Shown: positions 17,697-25,424 of the stretch, piece after piece
How the letters are laid out: each line of letters begins with the position of its first letter
How positions within the stretch are numbered: the stretch's first letter is position 1
From: Thermomonas haemolytica
GTDB lineage: Bacteria > Pseudomonadota > Gammaproteobacteria > Xanthomonadales > Xanthomonadaceae
Direction: 5' to 3'
NCBI RefSeq assembly: GCF_004346265.1
Contig: NZ_SMAP01000001.1
Span: 248,001-312,000 of the forward strand
DNA: 64,000 bases
The notes under the pieces: generated by a model
Told to the model about the DNA's origin: nothing
The model's input: the letters and a program-made list of their open reading frames with translations, nothing else
Databases searched by the model: none
Translations under genes and position numbers: made by a program

Positions 17697-17720
17697 GCAA
17701 CAGGCCGACCCGGGTCGGCC
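17697..17720 (-). promoter_or_regulatory. Palindromic site before the protease gene (PI-like late promoter element)
   Basis: GGCCGACCCGGGTCGGCC at 17703-17720 is a perfect 18-bp palindrome, followed on the minus strand by TGTTGC. The same block of 23 bp stands before the lysozyme gene at 25957-25979, each time between a terminator and a start codon and about 36 bp before the ATG. In Mu the late promoters PI and Plys stand at these two places and are switched on by a Mor/C-type protein. It is therefore a candidate activator site; an RNA hairpin role is possible. Confidence 0.6.
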
Positions 17721-17725
17721 CGCGC

Positions 17726-17753
17726 AAAAAAACAGGCCGCGCAAGCGGCCTGT
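17726..17753 (-). terminator. Rho-independent terminator after the first head genes
   Basis: On the minus strand, ACAGGCCGC-TTGC-GCGGCCTGT (9-bp perfect stem, 4-base loop) is followed by seven T. It ends the packaging/head operon before the protease operon. Confidence 0.9.
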
Positions 17754-17779
17754 AAAGGGAGTGCAGCGGGCGGTCGCGC

Positions 17780-18097
17780 TCAGGCCGCGTTCGGCTCCCA
17801 GCGCGCGCGTGCGCGCACCTGTTCGATCTGGCGGTGGATCACCCGCAGCAGCGCGGACAGGTGCTCGCCGGAAATCTCCGGCGAGGCGTCGCGCGCCAGC
17901 AGGGTGCAGCCGGTGTGGCTGAAGATGCGGTACGTGCGAGCTTGCCCCTGGTCGGCCATTTTGACCGAGCATGTGTCCTCCGGCCCGAACTCCTCCAGGT
18001 GGCGGCCGGGGGGGCGCAAGGGGGGCGTGGGGGCCGGCCGCGCAGGACGCGATTTGAGGCGCATCTTGGTGGGAGGCGCTACCACCATGCCACCCAT
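17780..18097 (-). CDS. Hypothetical phage protein
   Basis: Up to 105 aa from the ATG at 18097; the compact part is the last 58 residues (MADQGQARTYRIFSHTGCTL from 17958), so the shorter start is plausible. It is a small alpha/beta protein ending in a helix rich in Arg (LLRVIHRQIEQVRARARWE). It is the last gene before the terminator at 17726-17753. Not recognised. Confidence 0.45.
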   Translation of the reverse strand: MGGMVVAPPTKMRLKSRPARPAPTPPLRPPGRHLEEFGPEDTCSVKMADQGQARTYRIFSHTGCTLLARDASPEISGEHLSALLRVIHRQIEQVRARARWEPNAA

Positions 18098-18153
18098 GGC
18101 GCGCGCGGCGATTTCATACGCGGTTTACACGCCTCACAGGGGGGATTCCGGCC

Positions 18154-18714
18154 CTATCCGCGGGCGGCATCCTCCAGTGCGCGGGCCAGCAGGCCCAAAA
18201 CGGCCTCCCGATCCCCGGTGCCGAGCCACTCCCCGGCGGCGGTGACGGGCAGGAACGGACGCGCCGGGATGGCGCCCCACGGGATGGGCGCGCCGCGGCG
18301 GGTGCGGCCGAACTGGCCACGGCGCGCGCCGAACTGCTGCACGCCGGCGTAGCGCTGCGGGCTGCCGATGAACACGCTGTCGCGGCCGGCCTGGTAGTAC
18401 AGCCGCTGGGAGAGCTGGCGGCTCTCGCCGATCAGCGGCTTCTTGGCGGCGATCCGGGCCTGCCCGCGTTTGCTCAGGCTGCCGTCCTGCTTGTAGCTGC
18501 CGGCGTAGCGCGCGGCATAGGCCGCCAGGGTGCTGGGGCGGTTGGGCGCCCACGGCCGCCCGTCCGGGCCGGTGCTGGTGGCGAAGCGCTGCCTGGCGCG
18601 ATCCAGCAGCTCCTCGCCGATGTCCTGCATCACCGGGGTCAGGTCGCCCAGGCGCTGGCGCAGCTGCGCCAGCGCACCCTGCAACTGTCGGTCGTCGAGC
18701 TGGATGGTGATCAT
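18154..18714 (-). CDS. Virion morphogenesis protein (Mu gpG / gp31 family)
   Basis: A 186-aa protein; the ATG at 18714 has AAGGAG seven bases upstream. Conserved features of the family are the start MITIQLDDRQL, the segment FATSTGPDGRPWAPN, the Arg/Lys-rich middle, VFIGSPQRYAGVQQFG, and a C-terminal IPARPFLPV. In Mu, gpG takes part in tail/head joining. It normally follows gpF directly, but here a 294-bp gap with structured sequence lies between them. Confidence 0.85.
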   Translation of the reverse strand: MITIQLDDRQLQGALAQLRQRLGDLTPVMQDIGEELLDRARQRFATSTGPDGRPWAPNRPSTLAAYAARYAGSYKQDGSLSKRGQARIAAKKPLIGESRQLSQRLYYQAGRDSVFIGSPQRYAGVQQFGARRGQFGRTRRGAPIPWGAIPARPFLPVTAAGEWLGTGDREAVLGLLARALEDAARG

Positions 18715-18743
18715 TGCGGCTCCTTGCGTGCGAGGCGCACGGC

Positions 18744-18770
18744 TTGAGGCACGAGTGGGCAGGTTATACT
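18744..18770 (+). promoter_or_regulatory. Possible rightward promoter before structured RNA
   Basis: TTGAGG (18744-18749), a 15-base spacer, then TATACT (18765-18770). The spacer is short, but the expected start at about 18777 falls exactly before the 8-bp stem at 18779. It would transcribe against the head operon. Confidence 0.4.
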
Positions 18771-18778
18771 GCCGTCCG

Positions 18779-18847
18779 TGGCCAGCGCATGGCGCCGTCC
18801 GGCTCATACCCGGAAGCGTTGCGGACGTTAGGCGCCGGGGCTGGCCA
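18779..18847 (+). ncRNA. Structured element with closed 8-bp stem and CAU-type loop
   Basis: A 69-base element closed by TGGCCAGC / GCTGGCCA. Inside are GGCGCC copies that can pair with each other and a perfect 5-bp hairpin TCCGG-CTCATAC-CCGGA whose 7-base loop looks like a methionine anticodon loop (U33, CAU). No normal D arm or TTCG-type T arm exists, so it is not a standard tRNA. It lies between gpF and gpG genes and may be a small RNA from the promoter-like site just upstream. Function unknown. Confidence 0.35.
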
Positions 18848-18931
18848 TTTCCGCACGCTTTTCAGGGCCAGCATTCGCCGCCGGGTGGGCTGATGTGCTG
18901 ACATGGTTGCGCTATGCTTGCAGCAGGCTGT

Positions 18932-19011
18932 GGCGCCGTGTGCCCCGACTGGCAAGGGGGCCGCCGGTCTTTCCGGTAGGCGTACATGGGTTCGATTCCC
19001 ATCCGGCGTCA
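18932..19011 (+). ncRNA. Degenerate tRNA-like element
   Basis: It has a textbook T arm (ATGGG-TTCGATT-CCCAT), a D-arm-like CCCC-GACTGGCAA-GGGG with the GG pair, a possible anticodon arm with loop GTCTTTC (anticodon CTT, Lys), and an acceptor-like pairing GGCGCCG / CGGCGTC. Spacing is off: two extra bases before the D stem, one after the T stem, and the anticodon stem could instead fold with a 5-base loop. The 3' end overlaps the gpF stop codon. It is a decayed or unusual tRNA-like sequence on the strand opposite to the head genes. Confidence 0.4.
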
Positions 19012-20298
19012 CACGCCGCCCTCCAACTCCACCAGCTTTCCTCGCGCCACCTCCGAGCGCAAGGAGCCCGTCTCGATCAGGCGGCTGGCTGTGCGCACGA
19101 CGTTGTGGCCTGCGCCGCGGTAATCGACGAGCACGACGATCTTTGCCTTGTCCGATCCAGAGTCGTAGATCAACAGCATTTCTTGCTTTGGCTCAACGCG
19201 CAGCAGCACGGCCTGCGGCGTGCGCAGGTGCAGCGGCAGCGTTCGATACCAGAGCGGATCGACGGCCTTGCCGTCTTTCACCTTCGATGGGCGCATCGCA
19301 TGCGTGATGTCCTGATCCCTGACCGTCAGCTCGGCGGTTTTGATCGTGGCTCCCTGCGACAGACCGGCGCGCACCCATGCAGCGCGCATGGCGCCGACGA
19401 AATGCGCGCGGCCTTGTGGCTTACGGTCGGCGATGAGATCGTCGGCGATCTGACCGAAGCGCGCCGCCAGCAAATCGAAAATATAGGGCGGCCAGGCATC
19501 GACCATCTGCGCGCCGATTAGTGCTTGCTGGCCTGGAAGCTTGCGCAGGAGTGCGTCCAGCATGCGCATGTCAGCGCATTGCCTGTCACCGCCTGTCGCG
19601 TGCGCCTCTTTACACAGCACTGTAGCCCCCGGCATGTAGTCCCAGCCCTCGTCCACGCCGGGCAGGCGGCCGCGGCTGTCGCGGGTGTCCCAGCCCTTGG
19701 GCGGGGCGGTGTAGCCGGCCTTGCCGCCGCGGCGCAGGGCGGCGTCCATGTCGCGCGCGCCGACCACGTAGCAGCTGCAGTTCCAGGCGCTGGGCGGATA
19801 GTGGGTGCGCCAGAAGGGGTGGTCGGCGGGCAGCACCAGCCCGTCCCAGGCCAGGTGCTGCGGGCGGGGGTCGCGGCTGGCGCCGTGGCGGTACACCCAC
19901 AGCGGGAAGGCGCGCAGCTGGGCCAGGCGGCCGGCGGCGTAGCTGGTGGCCTGGTTGGTGGTGTAGATGATGCGGGTGCGCCAGGCGCGGCCGGCGGCGC
20001 TGTCGCTGCCGGTCCAGCCCTGCCAGCCGTGGCGCTGGACGATCTGCCCGAAGCGGGCGCGGAACTGGTCCAGGGTCTCGCCGCCGGCGATGGCGGCATC
20101 CACCGCGGCGGCGAGGTCGGCCAGCAGGTCGGCGCGGGCGGCGCCGGCGACCATGAAGGCGCGGTCGTGCGCGCCCTTCCACAGGTCGCGCCAGGTGGCG
20201 GTGGGCACCAGGTCGCCCAGCTTGCCGCGGAAGAAAGCCACCTGCTCCGGGAACGGGCGCCCCAGCGCGAACGCCAGCTCCTCCGGCGTGATGGGCAT
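19009..20298 (-). CDS. Head morphogenesis protein gpF with C-terminal nuclease-like domain
   Basis: A 429-aa protein. Residues 1-250 are the Mu gpF minor head domain, with RIIYTTNQATSYAAGRLAQL and the DPRPQHLAWDGLVLPADHPFW...PSAWNCSCYV pattern. The last 140 residues form a separate domain with WYRTLPLHLRTPQAVLLRVE and VLVDYRGAGHNVVRTASRLI. That resembles the phage-Barnase/EndoU/ColicinE5-D/RelE-like (PBECR) domains fused to gpF in other phages; the assignment is from memory of the family and needs a profile search. Such domains are thought to be RNases or injected toxins. Confidence 0.75.
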   Translation of the reverse strand: MPITPEELAFALGRPFPEQVAFFRGKLGDLVPTATWRDLWKGAHDRAFMVAGAARADLLADLAAAVDAAIAGGETLDQFRARFGQIVQRHGWQGWTGSDSAAGRAWRTRIIYTTNQATSYAAGRLAQLRAFPLWVYRHGASRDPRPQHLAWDGLVLPADHPFWRTHYPPSAWNCSCYVVGARDMDAALRRGGKAGYTAPPKGWDTRDSRGRLPGVDEGWDYMPGATVLCKEAHATGGDRQCADMRMLDALLRKLPGQQALIGAQMVDAWPPYIFDLLAARFGQIADDLIADRKPQGRAHFVGAMRAAWVRAGLSQGATIKTAELTVRDQDITHAMRPSKVKDGKAVDPLWYRTLPLHLRTPQAVLLRVEPKQEMLLIYDSGSDKAKIVVLVDYRGAGHNVVRTASRLIETGSLRSEVARGKLVELEGGV

Positions 20299-20300
20299 GC

Positions 20301-21926
20301 TCAGCCCTCGCTGTCGGCCTGCGCGGCCAGGCGGCCGGCGAGGTCGGCGGCGGCGAAGGCCATGGCCATGACCTCGGCCAGGGTGTCCTGCGGCAGGTCG
20401 GCGTAGGCGGCCAGCAGCGCGTCACGCAGGGCGGGCAGGCTGTCGGCCTCGTCCACCAGCGCCTTGATGCGGTCCATGATCGCGGCCCAGGCCGGGGCGG
20501 TGGCCTCCTCCAGGCGATCGGCGTGGCGCTCGGGCAGATCGAGCGCGGCGGCGGACAGCGGCGCCGCGGCGGTGCCGGCGGCGTGCGCGGCCGGCGATCC
20601 GCAGCCGCAGGCGGGGCCGTGGGGCGCTACATCCGGCGTAGCAACGGCGACATCGCGCGTAGCGGCCTGTGCCGATGGCACAGGATCGGGGCTGAGTTGG
20701 CCGGATCGGGCCGGATCGAGCACGGCTTCGCCGGGCTGGGCCTCGGGGATGCCGAAGCGCTCGCGCACCCACCACTGCGGGATGGACAGGCCGGCCTGCT
20801 GCAGCTGCACCACCTGCTGCGCCAGCCCCGACAGATCGTCGGGATCGTCGGCCACCAGGCGCAGGCTGGGCAGCGGGGCGTCGCCCAGATTCAGGCGCAC
20901 CAGCGGGCCGATCAGGTCGCGCAGCAGGGTGGCGGCGATGGCGCGGGCGTCGGCGCGCAGGATGTCGTCGCGCACCTCGGCGTGCACCCGCGCCTGGGCC
21001 AGGCTGCCGCTGCTGCCGCTGTCGGTGGTCATGGTCTGGCCGAGCACCGCCTTGCTGACCTGGCGATCGAGGTAGTCGATCAGGCCGTGATACAGCTCGG
21101 CCGAGCCGGTCTTGCCGGCGGCCTCCACCAGTTCCAGTGCCATGCCCTCGGGGATCACCGCGGCGGCATCGGAGCCAAGGCCGAACACCGCTTGACGGAG
21201 TACGGCCACGTCGTCGGGGCTGGCCGAGTCCGGATATTTGCCGATGCGGATGGGCTGCCCGTACAGCTCCGCAAACCGCGCCCAATCGCGCATCGCATAG
21301 GATTTGAACACCCAGGCCCACAAAGCCGAGCGGGCCACCCCGCCCAGCAGCGGCACGCCGGCGGCCAGTGGCGGCACGTGCTGGATCATGCGGTAGGGCG
21401 GGATGTCCGCGCCCTCCGGGCTGCCGTCGGCCAGGCGCAGGAGGCGCCCGCTGTCGCGGTCGAAGGTGAACCAGTGCGCCTCGCGCGGCTCGATCCGCGC
21501 CGGCAGCCAGGTGGTGCCGCGGGTGTCCCAGACGATCTCGGACACGGCGTAGCCCTTGGCCACGGCGTCCATGAGGTGGGCGATCAGCCCCGGCAGGTCG
21601 ATCGCGTCCAGCGCCTGGCGCACCAGGTCGGCGGCGGCGATGGCCGGGGGGCTGTCGTCCCAGGGCTGGATGTCCACCGGCAGCCCGGCCACCGCCAGGG
21701 TGCGGGTCTGCAGCACCGCGCGGTAGTGCAGGTCCTTCTCGCGGATGTCATCGGCAGCCAGCAGGAAGTCGTGGGCATCGCCCATCGCCGCCCGCCGCAG
21801 CATGTCGGCTACCGCACCGGGGGTGAGGCTGGCCAGCGGACGCCACTGCCAGGCGCTGCGAATCCCGACCTGGCTGGGGCGGGCGATTTCTTGCCGCAGC
21901 GCGGCGGCTTCGGATTTGGTCACCAT
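20301..21926 (-). CDS. Portal protein (DUF935, Mu gp29)
   Basis: A 541-aa protein; start MVTKSEAAALRQEIARPSQV at 21926, overlapping the terminase stop by 7 bases. Conserved DUF935 segments include the R-P-L-x-S-L-T-P near residue 30, IVWDTRGTTWLPARIEPREA, RDWARFAELYGQPIRIGKY and LGQTMTTDSGSSGSLAQARV. It forms the dodecameric ring at the packaging vertex. A Cys/Gly/Ala linker near residue 440 precedes a helical C-terminal domain that leads into gpF, 2 bases downstream. Confidence 0.9.
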   Translation of the reverse strand: MVTKSEAAALRQEIARPSQVGIRSAWQWRPLASLTPGAVADMLRRAAMGDAHDFLLAADDIREKDLHYRAVLQTRTLAVAGLPVDIQPWDDSPPAIAAADLVRQALDAIDLPGLIAHLMDAVAKGYAVSEIVWDTRGTTWLPARIEPREAHWFTFDRDSGRLLRLADGSPEGADIPPYRMIQHVPPLAAGVPLLGGVARSALWAWVFKSYAMRDWARFAELYGQPIRIGKYPDSASPDDVAVLRQAVFGLGSDAAAVIPEGMALELVEAAGKTGSAELYHGLIDYLDRQVSKAVLGQTMTTDSGSSGSLAQARVHAEVRDDILRADARAIAATLLRDLIGPLVRLNLGDAPLPSLRLVADDPDDLSGLAQQVVQLQQAGLSIPQWWVRERFGIPEAQPGEAVLDPARSGQLSPDPVPSAQAATRDVAVATPDVAPHGPACGCGSPAAHAAGTAAAPLSAAALDLPERHADRLEEATAPAWAAIMDRIKALVDEADSLPALRDALLAAYADLPQDTLAEVMAMAFAAADLAGRLAAQADSEG

Positions 21927-23263
21927 GCGCTCCACTCCTGTGCATGCGGCTCGCGCGGCGGTGCGAAGGTGCGCCGCGCGATGGATTCGTAGGCGAATAC
22001 CGGCGCACCGCCTTCGCCGGCGGCGGCGCAGGCCAGCGCCAGCGACCAGAAGCGGTCGGCGTGGCCGGCGCCGGTGCGCTCGGCCAGCAGGCGCGGCACG
22101 CCGCCGGTGCCGGGCTCCATGCGCACGGCGCGCAGGTCGTCGATCAGCTCGGGGCGGAACGGCTCGGCCACTGGCAGCAGCAGGCGGCGCGCCTGCAGCC
22201 GGTCTTTCAGCGCCACCGCCATGTCCAGCTTGCTGGTGGCGGTGAACACCACCCCGCGCACGCGGTAGTGGCCGTGGCGGCGCTGCGCTTCCTGCACAGG
22301 CATCTCGCCCATGCCGGTCTGGTCGATGCACACCCGCACCACGCGATAGGCGCGCATGATGCCGTCGAGGGCGGCCAGCTGGGCGGCGAAGCTCTCGCCG
22401 CGCATGACGGTCATCTCGCGCAGGGCCAGCACGCCGGCGCCGATGTCCTCCAGCACGCTGATCACCGACAGGTCGCCGCGGGCAGCGATGTCCATGCCGA
22501 CGTAGCAGGGATTGCCCGCGTAGTCCGGTAGGGGGTCGGCCTCCAGCGCGGTCAGGATTTCCTGATAGCCCAGCCACTCGCGGGCGGCGCGGTCCAGGAA
22601 CTGGCACTCGAACTCCTGCGCCCAGGTGTCGGGGTCGGCGGCGGCGCGGCGCAGCTCGGCGATGTCGCGCGGCAGGCCGTCGGCCACGGCGTCGTGGATG
22701 GTGACCACGTGCCGGCTGAACAGCCCGCCCAGGCCGTCGCGCATGATCTCGTGGAACATATCGCCCGTGCCGTTGGGGGTGGAGATCACCCGCAGCTTCA
22801 GGCCCGGCTTGGACACCACCGGCACCAGCGCGCGCCACAGGGCGCGGTTGTCCTTGTGGTGCGCGAACTCGTCCAGGATCAGGTTGTCGGACATGCCGCG
22901 CGCGGTCTCGGGCTTGGCGGCGATGGCGCGGATGTAGCTGCCGCCGGGGAGCTTGACGGCGTGCGCCAGCTCCTCGGCACCGAGGCTGGCGTCGGTGATC
23001 TCCTCGAATGCGGCGCCGATGGCGCGCATGTGCAGGGCGGCGCCGTTGCGGATGGCGTCCAGCGCGCGGTCGCGGCTGATGGAGAGGATGGTCCAGCGCG
23101 CGATGCGGCCGCTGGCCTCGGCGTCCAGGCAGTCGAGCACGGCCTCCAGCGTGGTGGTGAAGGTCTTGCCGGTCTGGCGGGACCAGCAGGCGGCCTTCCA
23201 GCGGCTGGCGTCGGCCAGGTAGCGGCGCTGGTAGGCGTACAGGACGGGCGCCTCAGCCGCCAT
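21920..23263 (-). CDS. terL: Terminase large subunit (Mu gp28 type)
   Basis: A 447-aa protein. Walker A is SRQTGKT at residues 28-34 and the Walker B acid pair is in NLILDEFAHH. The C-terminal nuclease domain has Asp in YVGMDIAARGDLSV and in VCIDQTGMGEMPV. It packages DNA into the prohead and cuts host-linked DNA after a full head, as in Mu. The start (MAAEAPVLYAYQRRYL) lies inside the last codons of the small subunit (11-base overlap). Confidence 0.92.
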   Translation of the reverse strand: MAAEAPVLYAYQRRYLADASRWKAACWSRQTGKTFTTTLEAVLDCLDAEASGRIARWTILSISRDRALDAIRNGAALHMRAIGAAFEEITDASLGAEELAHAVKLPGGSYIRAIAAKPETARGMSDNLILDEFAHHKDNRALWRALVPVVSKPGLKLRVISTPNGTGDMFHEIMRDGLGGLFSRHVVTIHDAVADGLPRDIAELRRAAADPDTWAQEFECQFLDRAAREWLGYQEILTALEADPLPDYAGNPCYVGMDIAARGDLSVISVLEDIGAGVLALREMTVMRGESFAAQLAALDGIMRAYRVVRVCIDQTGMGEMPVQEAQRRHGHYRVRGVVFTATSKLDMAVALKDRLQARRLLLPVAEPFRPELIDDLRAVRMEPGTGGVPRLLAERTGAGHADRFWSLALACAAAGEGGAPVFAYESIARRTFAPPREPHAQEWSAW

Positions 23264-23780
23264 ACAGCCCCTCGCGGATGGCGCGCAGGGTGTCGGCATC
23301 CAGGCGCTTGCCGGCACGGCCGGCGGCGGCCTCCACCGCGTCCAGGCGCGCACGCACCTCATCGGCCCACTTCTTCTGCCCGATGCTGGCGCGGCTGGCG
23401 TCCGCGATGGCGCGGGCGGCGCCGGACAGGAGCTTGATCTGCTCGGCGGGGTCGGCCTCGGCTTCGTGCATGCCGACCAGGGCTTCGAACAGGCGCGACT
23501 GCACCATGCGGATCACCGCGGCGCTGTGCTCGTCGGCATCGTCCGGATGCGCGGCCACGATCTGACGCGCGGCCTCGGTGCTGGCGCGGATGGCGGCCAT
23601 GGTGCGCTGCACGCGCGCGTCGTAGCGGTGCAGGCTGCTCTTGCCGATCTCGTAGCCCTGCTCCTTGAGCCACGCGGCCAGCGCCTCGTAGCCGCCGTGG
23701 CTGCGGTCGGCCAGCAGGCGTTCGAGCTGCGCCTTCAGCGCGGCCGGTAGGGCATCCACCTTGCTGCGGCGGGCCATCAT
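23253..23780 (-). CDS. Terminase small subunit (DUF3486, Mu gp27)
   Basis: A 175-aa protein; start MMARRSKVDALP at 23780 inside the stop of the preceding gene (ATGA). The N-terminal part has the DUF3486 pattern RSKVDALPAALKAQLERLL followed by a helix-turn-helix (YEALAAWLKEQGYEIGKSSL) suited to DNA recognition. The rest is helical. It pairs with the large subunit directly downstream. Confidence 0.88.
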   Translation of the reverse strand: MMARRSKVDALPAALKAQLERLLADRSHGGYEALAAWLKEQGYEIGKSSLHRYDARVQRTMAAIRASTEAARQIVAAHPDDADEHSAAVIRMVQSRLFEALVGMHEAEADPAEQIKLLSGAARAIADASRASIGQKKWADEVRARLDAVEAAAGRAGKRLDADTLRAIREGLYGG

Positions 23781-24115
23781 GCACCTCCCGTGACCAGCAG
23801 GCGCGCCAGCTGGATGATGGCATCCATCGTCAGGGCCACGCCCCGACGCTTGGCTTCGTCCTTGATCTGCGCGAAGAACCCGTGCTTGCGCAGGACTTCG
23901 GCAAGGTCGTGCCCGGCCCAGGTCAGCCGGGTCAGGCACTCGGGCGAGTGCGCCGGCTCGCCCTGGGCAAGGCCGGCTTCGACCAGCATTCGGAAATAAT
24001 CCAGCGCCTCGATGCGCTCGATGCCAGGCACGTCGTCCAGATGGACGCGCTGCCCCCAGCCTGCGCCTTCCAGCGCCTCCAGGATGGCGCGCACCTTGTC
24101 CCAGTCCCGGCGCAT
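23777..24115 (-). CDS. DUF2513 phage protein
   Basis: A 112-aa protein starting MRRDWDKVRAILEALEG. The pattern 'M.RDWD..R.IL..LE', then YFRMLVEAGLAQGE and RLTWAGHDLAEVLR, is that of DUF2513, a winged-helix-like family with a final helix. Members are common in phages and genomic islands; function is unknown. It lies between the gp26-like and terminase genes. Confidence 0.75.
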   Translation of the reverse strand: MRRDWDKVRAILEALEGAGWGQRVHLDDVPGIERIEALDYFRMLVEAGLAQGEPAHSPECLTRLTWAGHDLAEVLRKHGFFAQIKDEAKRRGVALTMDAIIQLARLLVTGGA

Positions 24116-24117
24116 GC

Positions 24118-24441
24118 TCACCACCTCGGCGGGCGGGCGATGTCGGTCGGGGCCTCGGCGCGGTAGTCCACCACGGCCTCGCCCTGCGGGGTCAGCTCGG
24201 CCGACCAGATGGGGGCCGCATCCTGCAGATCCACCAGCCCGCGCTTGGCCAGGCTGCGCAGCTCGGCGCGCAGCTGGTCGCCCGTCGCCCGCAGCGGGAT
24301 GTCGCGGCACGCCCCCATGATCACCGTTTCGGTGGTGCCGTAGGGCCGCGCGTGCCACAGTGCCGAGAGGATCACCCAGCGCAGGTACTCGCGCTCGGCG
24401 CGGGCGGTGTCGATCAGCGCATCGAGCCTCTTATCGGTCAT
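24118..24441 (-). CDS. Mu gp26-like winged-helix protein
   Basis: A 107-aa protein beginning MTDKRLDALIDTARAEREYL. It has the pattern RWVILSALWHARPYGTTE, then LRAELRSLAKRGLVDLQ and a wing WSAELTPQGEAVVDY, seen in small proteins of Mu-like packaging operons. Two bases separate it from the DUF2513 gene. It may bind DNA, but its role is unknown. Confidence 0.65.
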   Translation of the reverse strand: MTDKRLDALIDTARAEREYLRWVILSALWHARPYGTTETVIMGACRDIPLRATGDQLRAELRSLAKRGLVDLQDAAPIWSAELTPQGEAVVDYRAEAPTDIARPPRW

Positions 24442-24883
24442 GTTTCAACTCCACTAGCACCTCATACACGCGGTCGATCTTGGCGTTGAGGCTGGTGTAT
24501 TCGCGGATGGCGTCGTCGCGGCGCTGGTAGCGCATGACGTCCGTCTCGCGCTGCTTTTCCAGGTCTTCGATGCGCCGGCGGTGCAGCGCGACTTCCTCGC
24601 GCATGGCCTCGATCACGCTCTCGACGATGCGCTGGTAGCGGCTATCGGCCTGCTGCATCTCGCGCACGAAATCCTCGCGCCGCTGGTAGTGCAGCGGCAG
24701 TTCGGCCATCAGCCGCTCGAAGCGGCTTTCGAGGTCGTCGATGCGGATCAGCCGCGCCTCGATGTCGGCAAGCAGCCGCCCGGCGAACCACTTGAGCAGC
24801 GCGAAGATGCCGCCCAGCAGCGCGCCGCCGATGGCCAGCAGGGCCGGCCAGTTGACAGCGCCGACCATCACGTCACCTTCCAT
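24431..24883 (-). CDS. Membrane-anchored coiled-coil protein (DUF2730, Mu gp25-like)
   Basis: A 150-aa protein with one N-terminal membrane segment (WPALLAIGGALLGGIFALLK) and then a long charged coiled coil to the end. It follows the spanin genes, as gp25 does in Mu. A second start (MVGAVNW) 15 bases on would clear the overlap with Rz. Role in lysis or virion entry is unknown. Confidence 0.7.
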   Translation of the reverse strand: MEGDVMVGAVNWPALLAIGGALLGGIFALLKWFAGRLLADIEARLIRIDDLESRFERLMAELPLHYQRREDFVREMQQADSRYQRIVESVIEAMREEVALHRRRIEDLEKQRETDVMRYQRRDDAIREYTSLNAKIDRVYEVLVELKHDR

Positions 24884-25424
24884 GCGTCACCTCGTCCCAG
24901 CGGCGGATCGCATCGATGCGGGCGCGGCATTGCTCGTAGAGCGCGGCGGCGTCGAGCGCCCAGCCGGCGATGTCGGCGTCGGTGCTGGCGCGCTCGCCGG
25001 GATCGGCGGCAGCGGCGGGGCCGGCTGCAGCAGGGCCGGCGGCAGGCGCGGGCACGGCGGCGAAGGCGGGCGCACGGTGGAGCACGCGGCGAGCATCGGC
25101 AGACAGACACACGCGGCCAGTCGTGGCAGTGGCAAGGGCATAGCGCAGGTCCTCGGTGGTAGCAGCGGCACGGGTGAGCCGCTGCTGCAGGTCGGTGATG
25201 GCGGCGGCGTCGGCAGCGCGGGCGCGGGCGATGGCCTCGGCACGGGCGCGCTCGGCGTCCGCCTGGGTGCGGGCCAGCTGCGCGCGCAGGCCGGCGATCT
25301 GGCCGACATCGCGCCAGCCGCGCACGGTCCAGCCCAGCAGGCCGCCGCCGATCCCGGCGGCGAGCACGGCGATGCCGGCATAGGTGGCCAGCGGCCAGGC
25401 GGGCAGCAGGCGCGGCAGGCTCAC
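24873..25424 (-). CDS. Inner-membrane spanin (Rz-like)
   Basis: A 183-aa protein; the GTG at 25424 overlaps the lysozyme stop (GTGA). An N-terminal membrane helix (PLATYAGIAVLAAGIGGGLL) is followed by a coiled coil (LARTQADAERARAEAIARAR) and a Cys-bearing periplasmic part. This is the Rz plan. The gene encloses a second frame with an outer-membrane lipoprotein (Rz1). Together they should fuse inner and outer membranes after the lysozyme has opened the wall. Confidence 0.8.
   Translation of the reverse strand: MSLPRLLPAWPLATYAGIAVLAAGIGGGLLGWTVRGWRDVGQIAGLRAQLARTQADAERARAEAIARARAADAAAITDLQQRLTRAAATTEDLRYALATATTGRVCLSADARRVLHRAPAFAAVPAPAAGPAAAGPAAAADPGERASTDADIAGWALDAAALYEQCRARIDAIRRWDEVTHGR
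24887..25141 (-). CDS. Outer-membrane spanin lipoprotein (Rz1-like), nested in Rz
   Basis: An 84-aa protein in another frame inside the Rz gene, start MPLPLPRLAACVCLP. The signal ends in the lipobox L-A-A-C (PMLAACST), and the mature part is extremely Pro-rich (PPALLQPAPPLPPIP), both hallmarks of Rz1. Nested Rz/Rz1 pairs are well known in lambda and P2-like phages. Confidence 0.8.
   Translation of the reverse strand: MPLPLPRLAACVCLPMLAACSTVRPPSPPCPRLPPALLQPAPPLPPIPASAPAPTPTSPAGRSTPPRSTSNAAPASMRSAAGTR

Noticed and set aside
18825-18835. GTTAGGC near 18828 as a possible attC core
   Set aside because: It has no matching R'' core or L''/L' pair at a suitable distance on either strand, unlike the sites at 26430-26806.
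18764-19012. Leftward 82-aa ORF with GNRTH-type sequence
   Set aside because: It is the translation of the antisense of the tRNA-like T arm and structured region; such ORFs are well-known false calls. No ribosome site is present.
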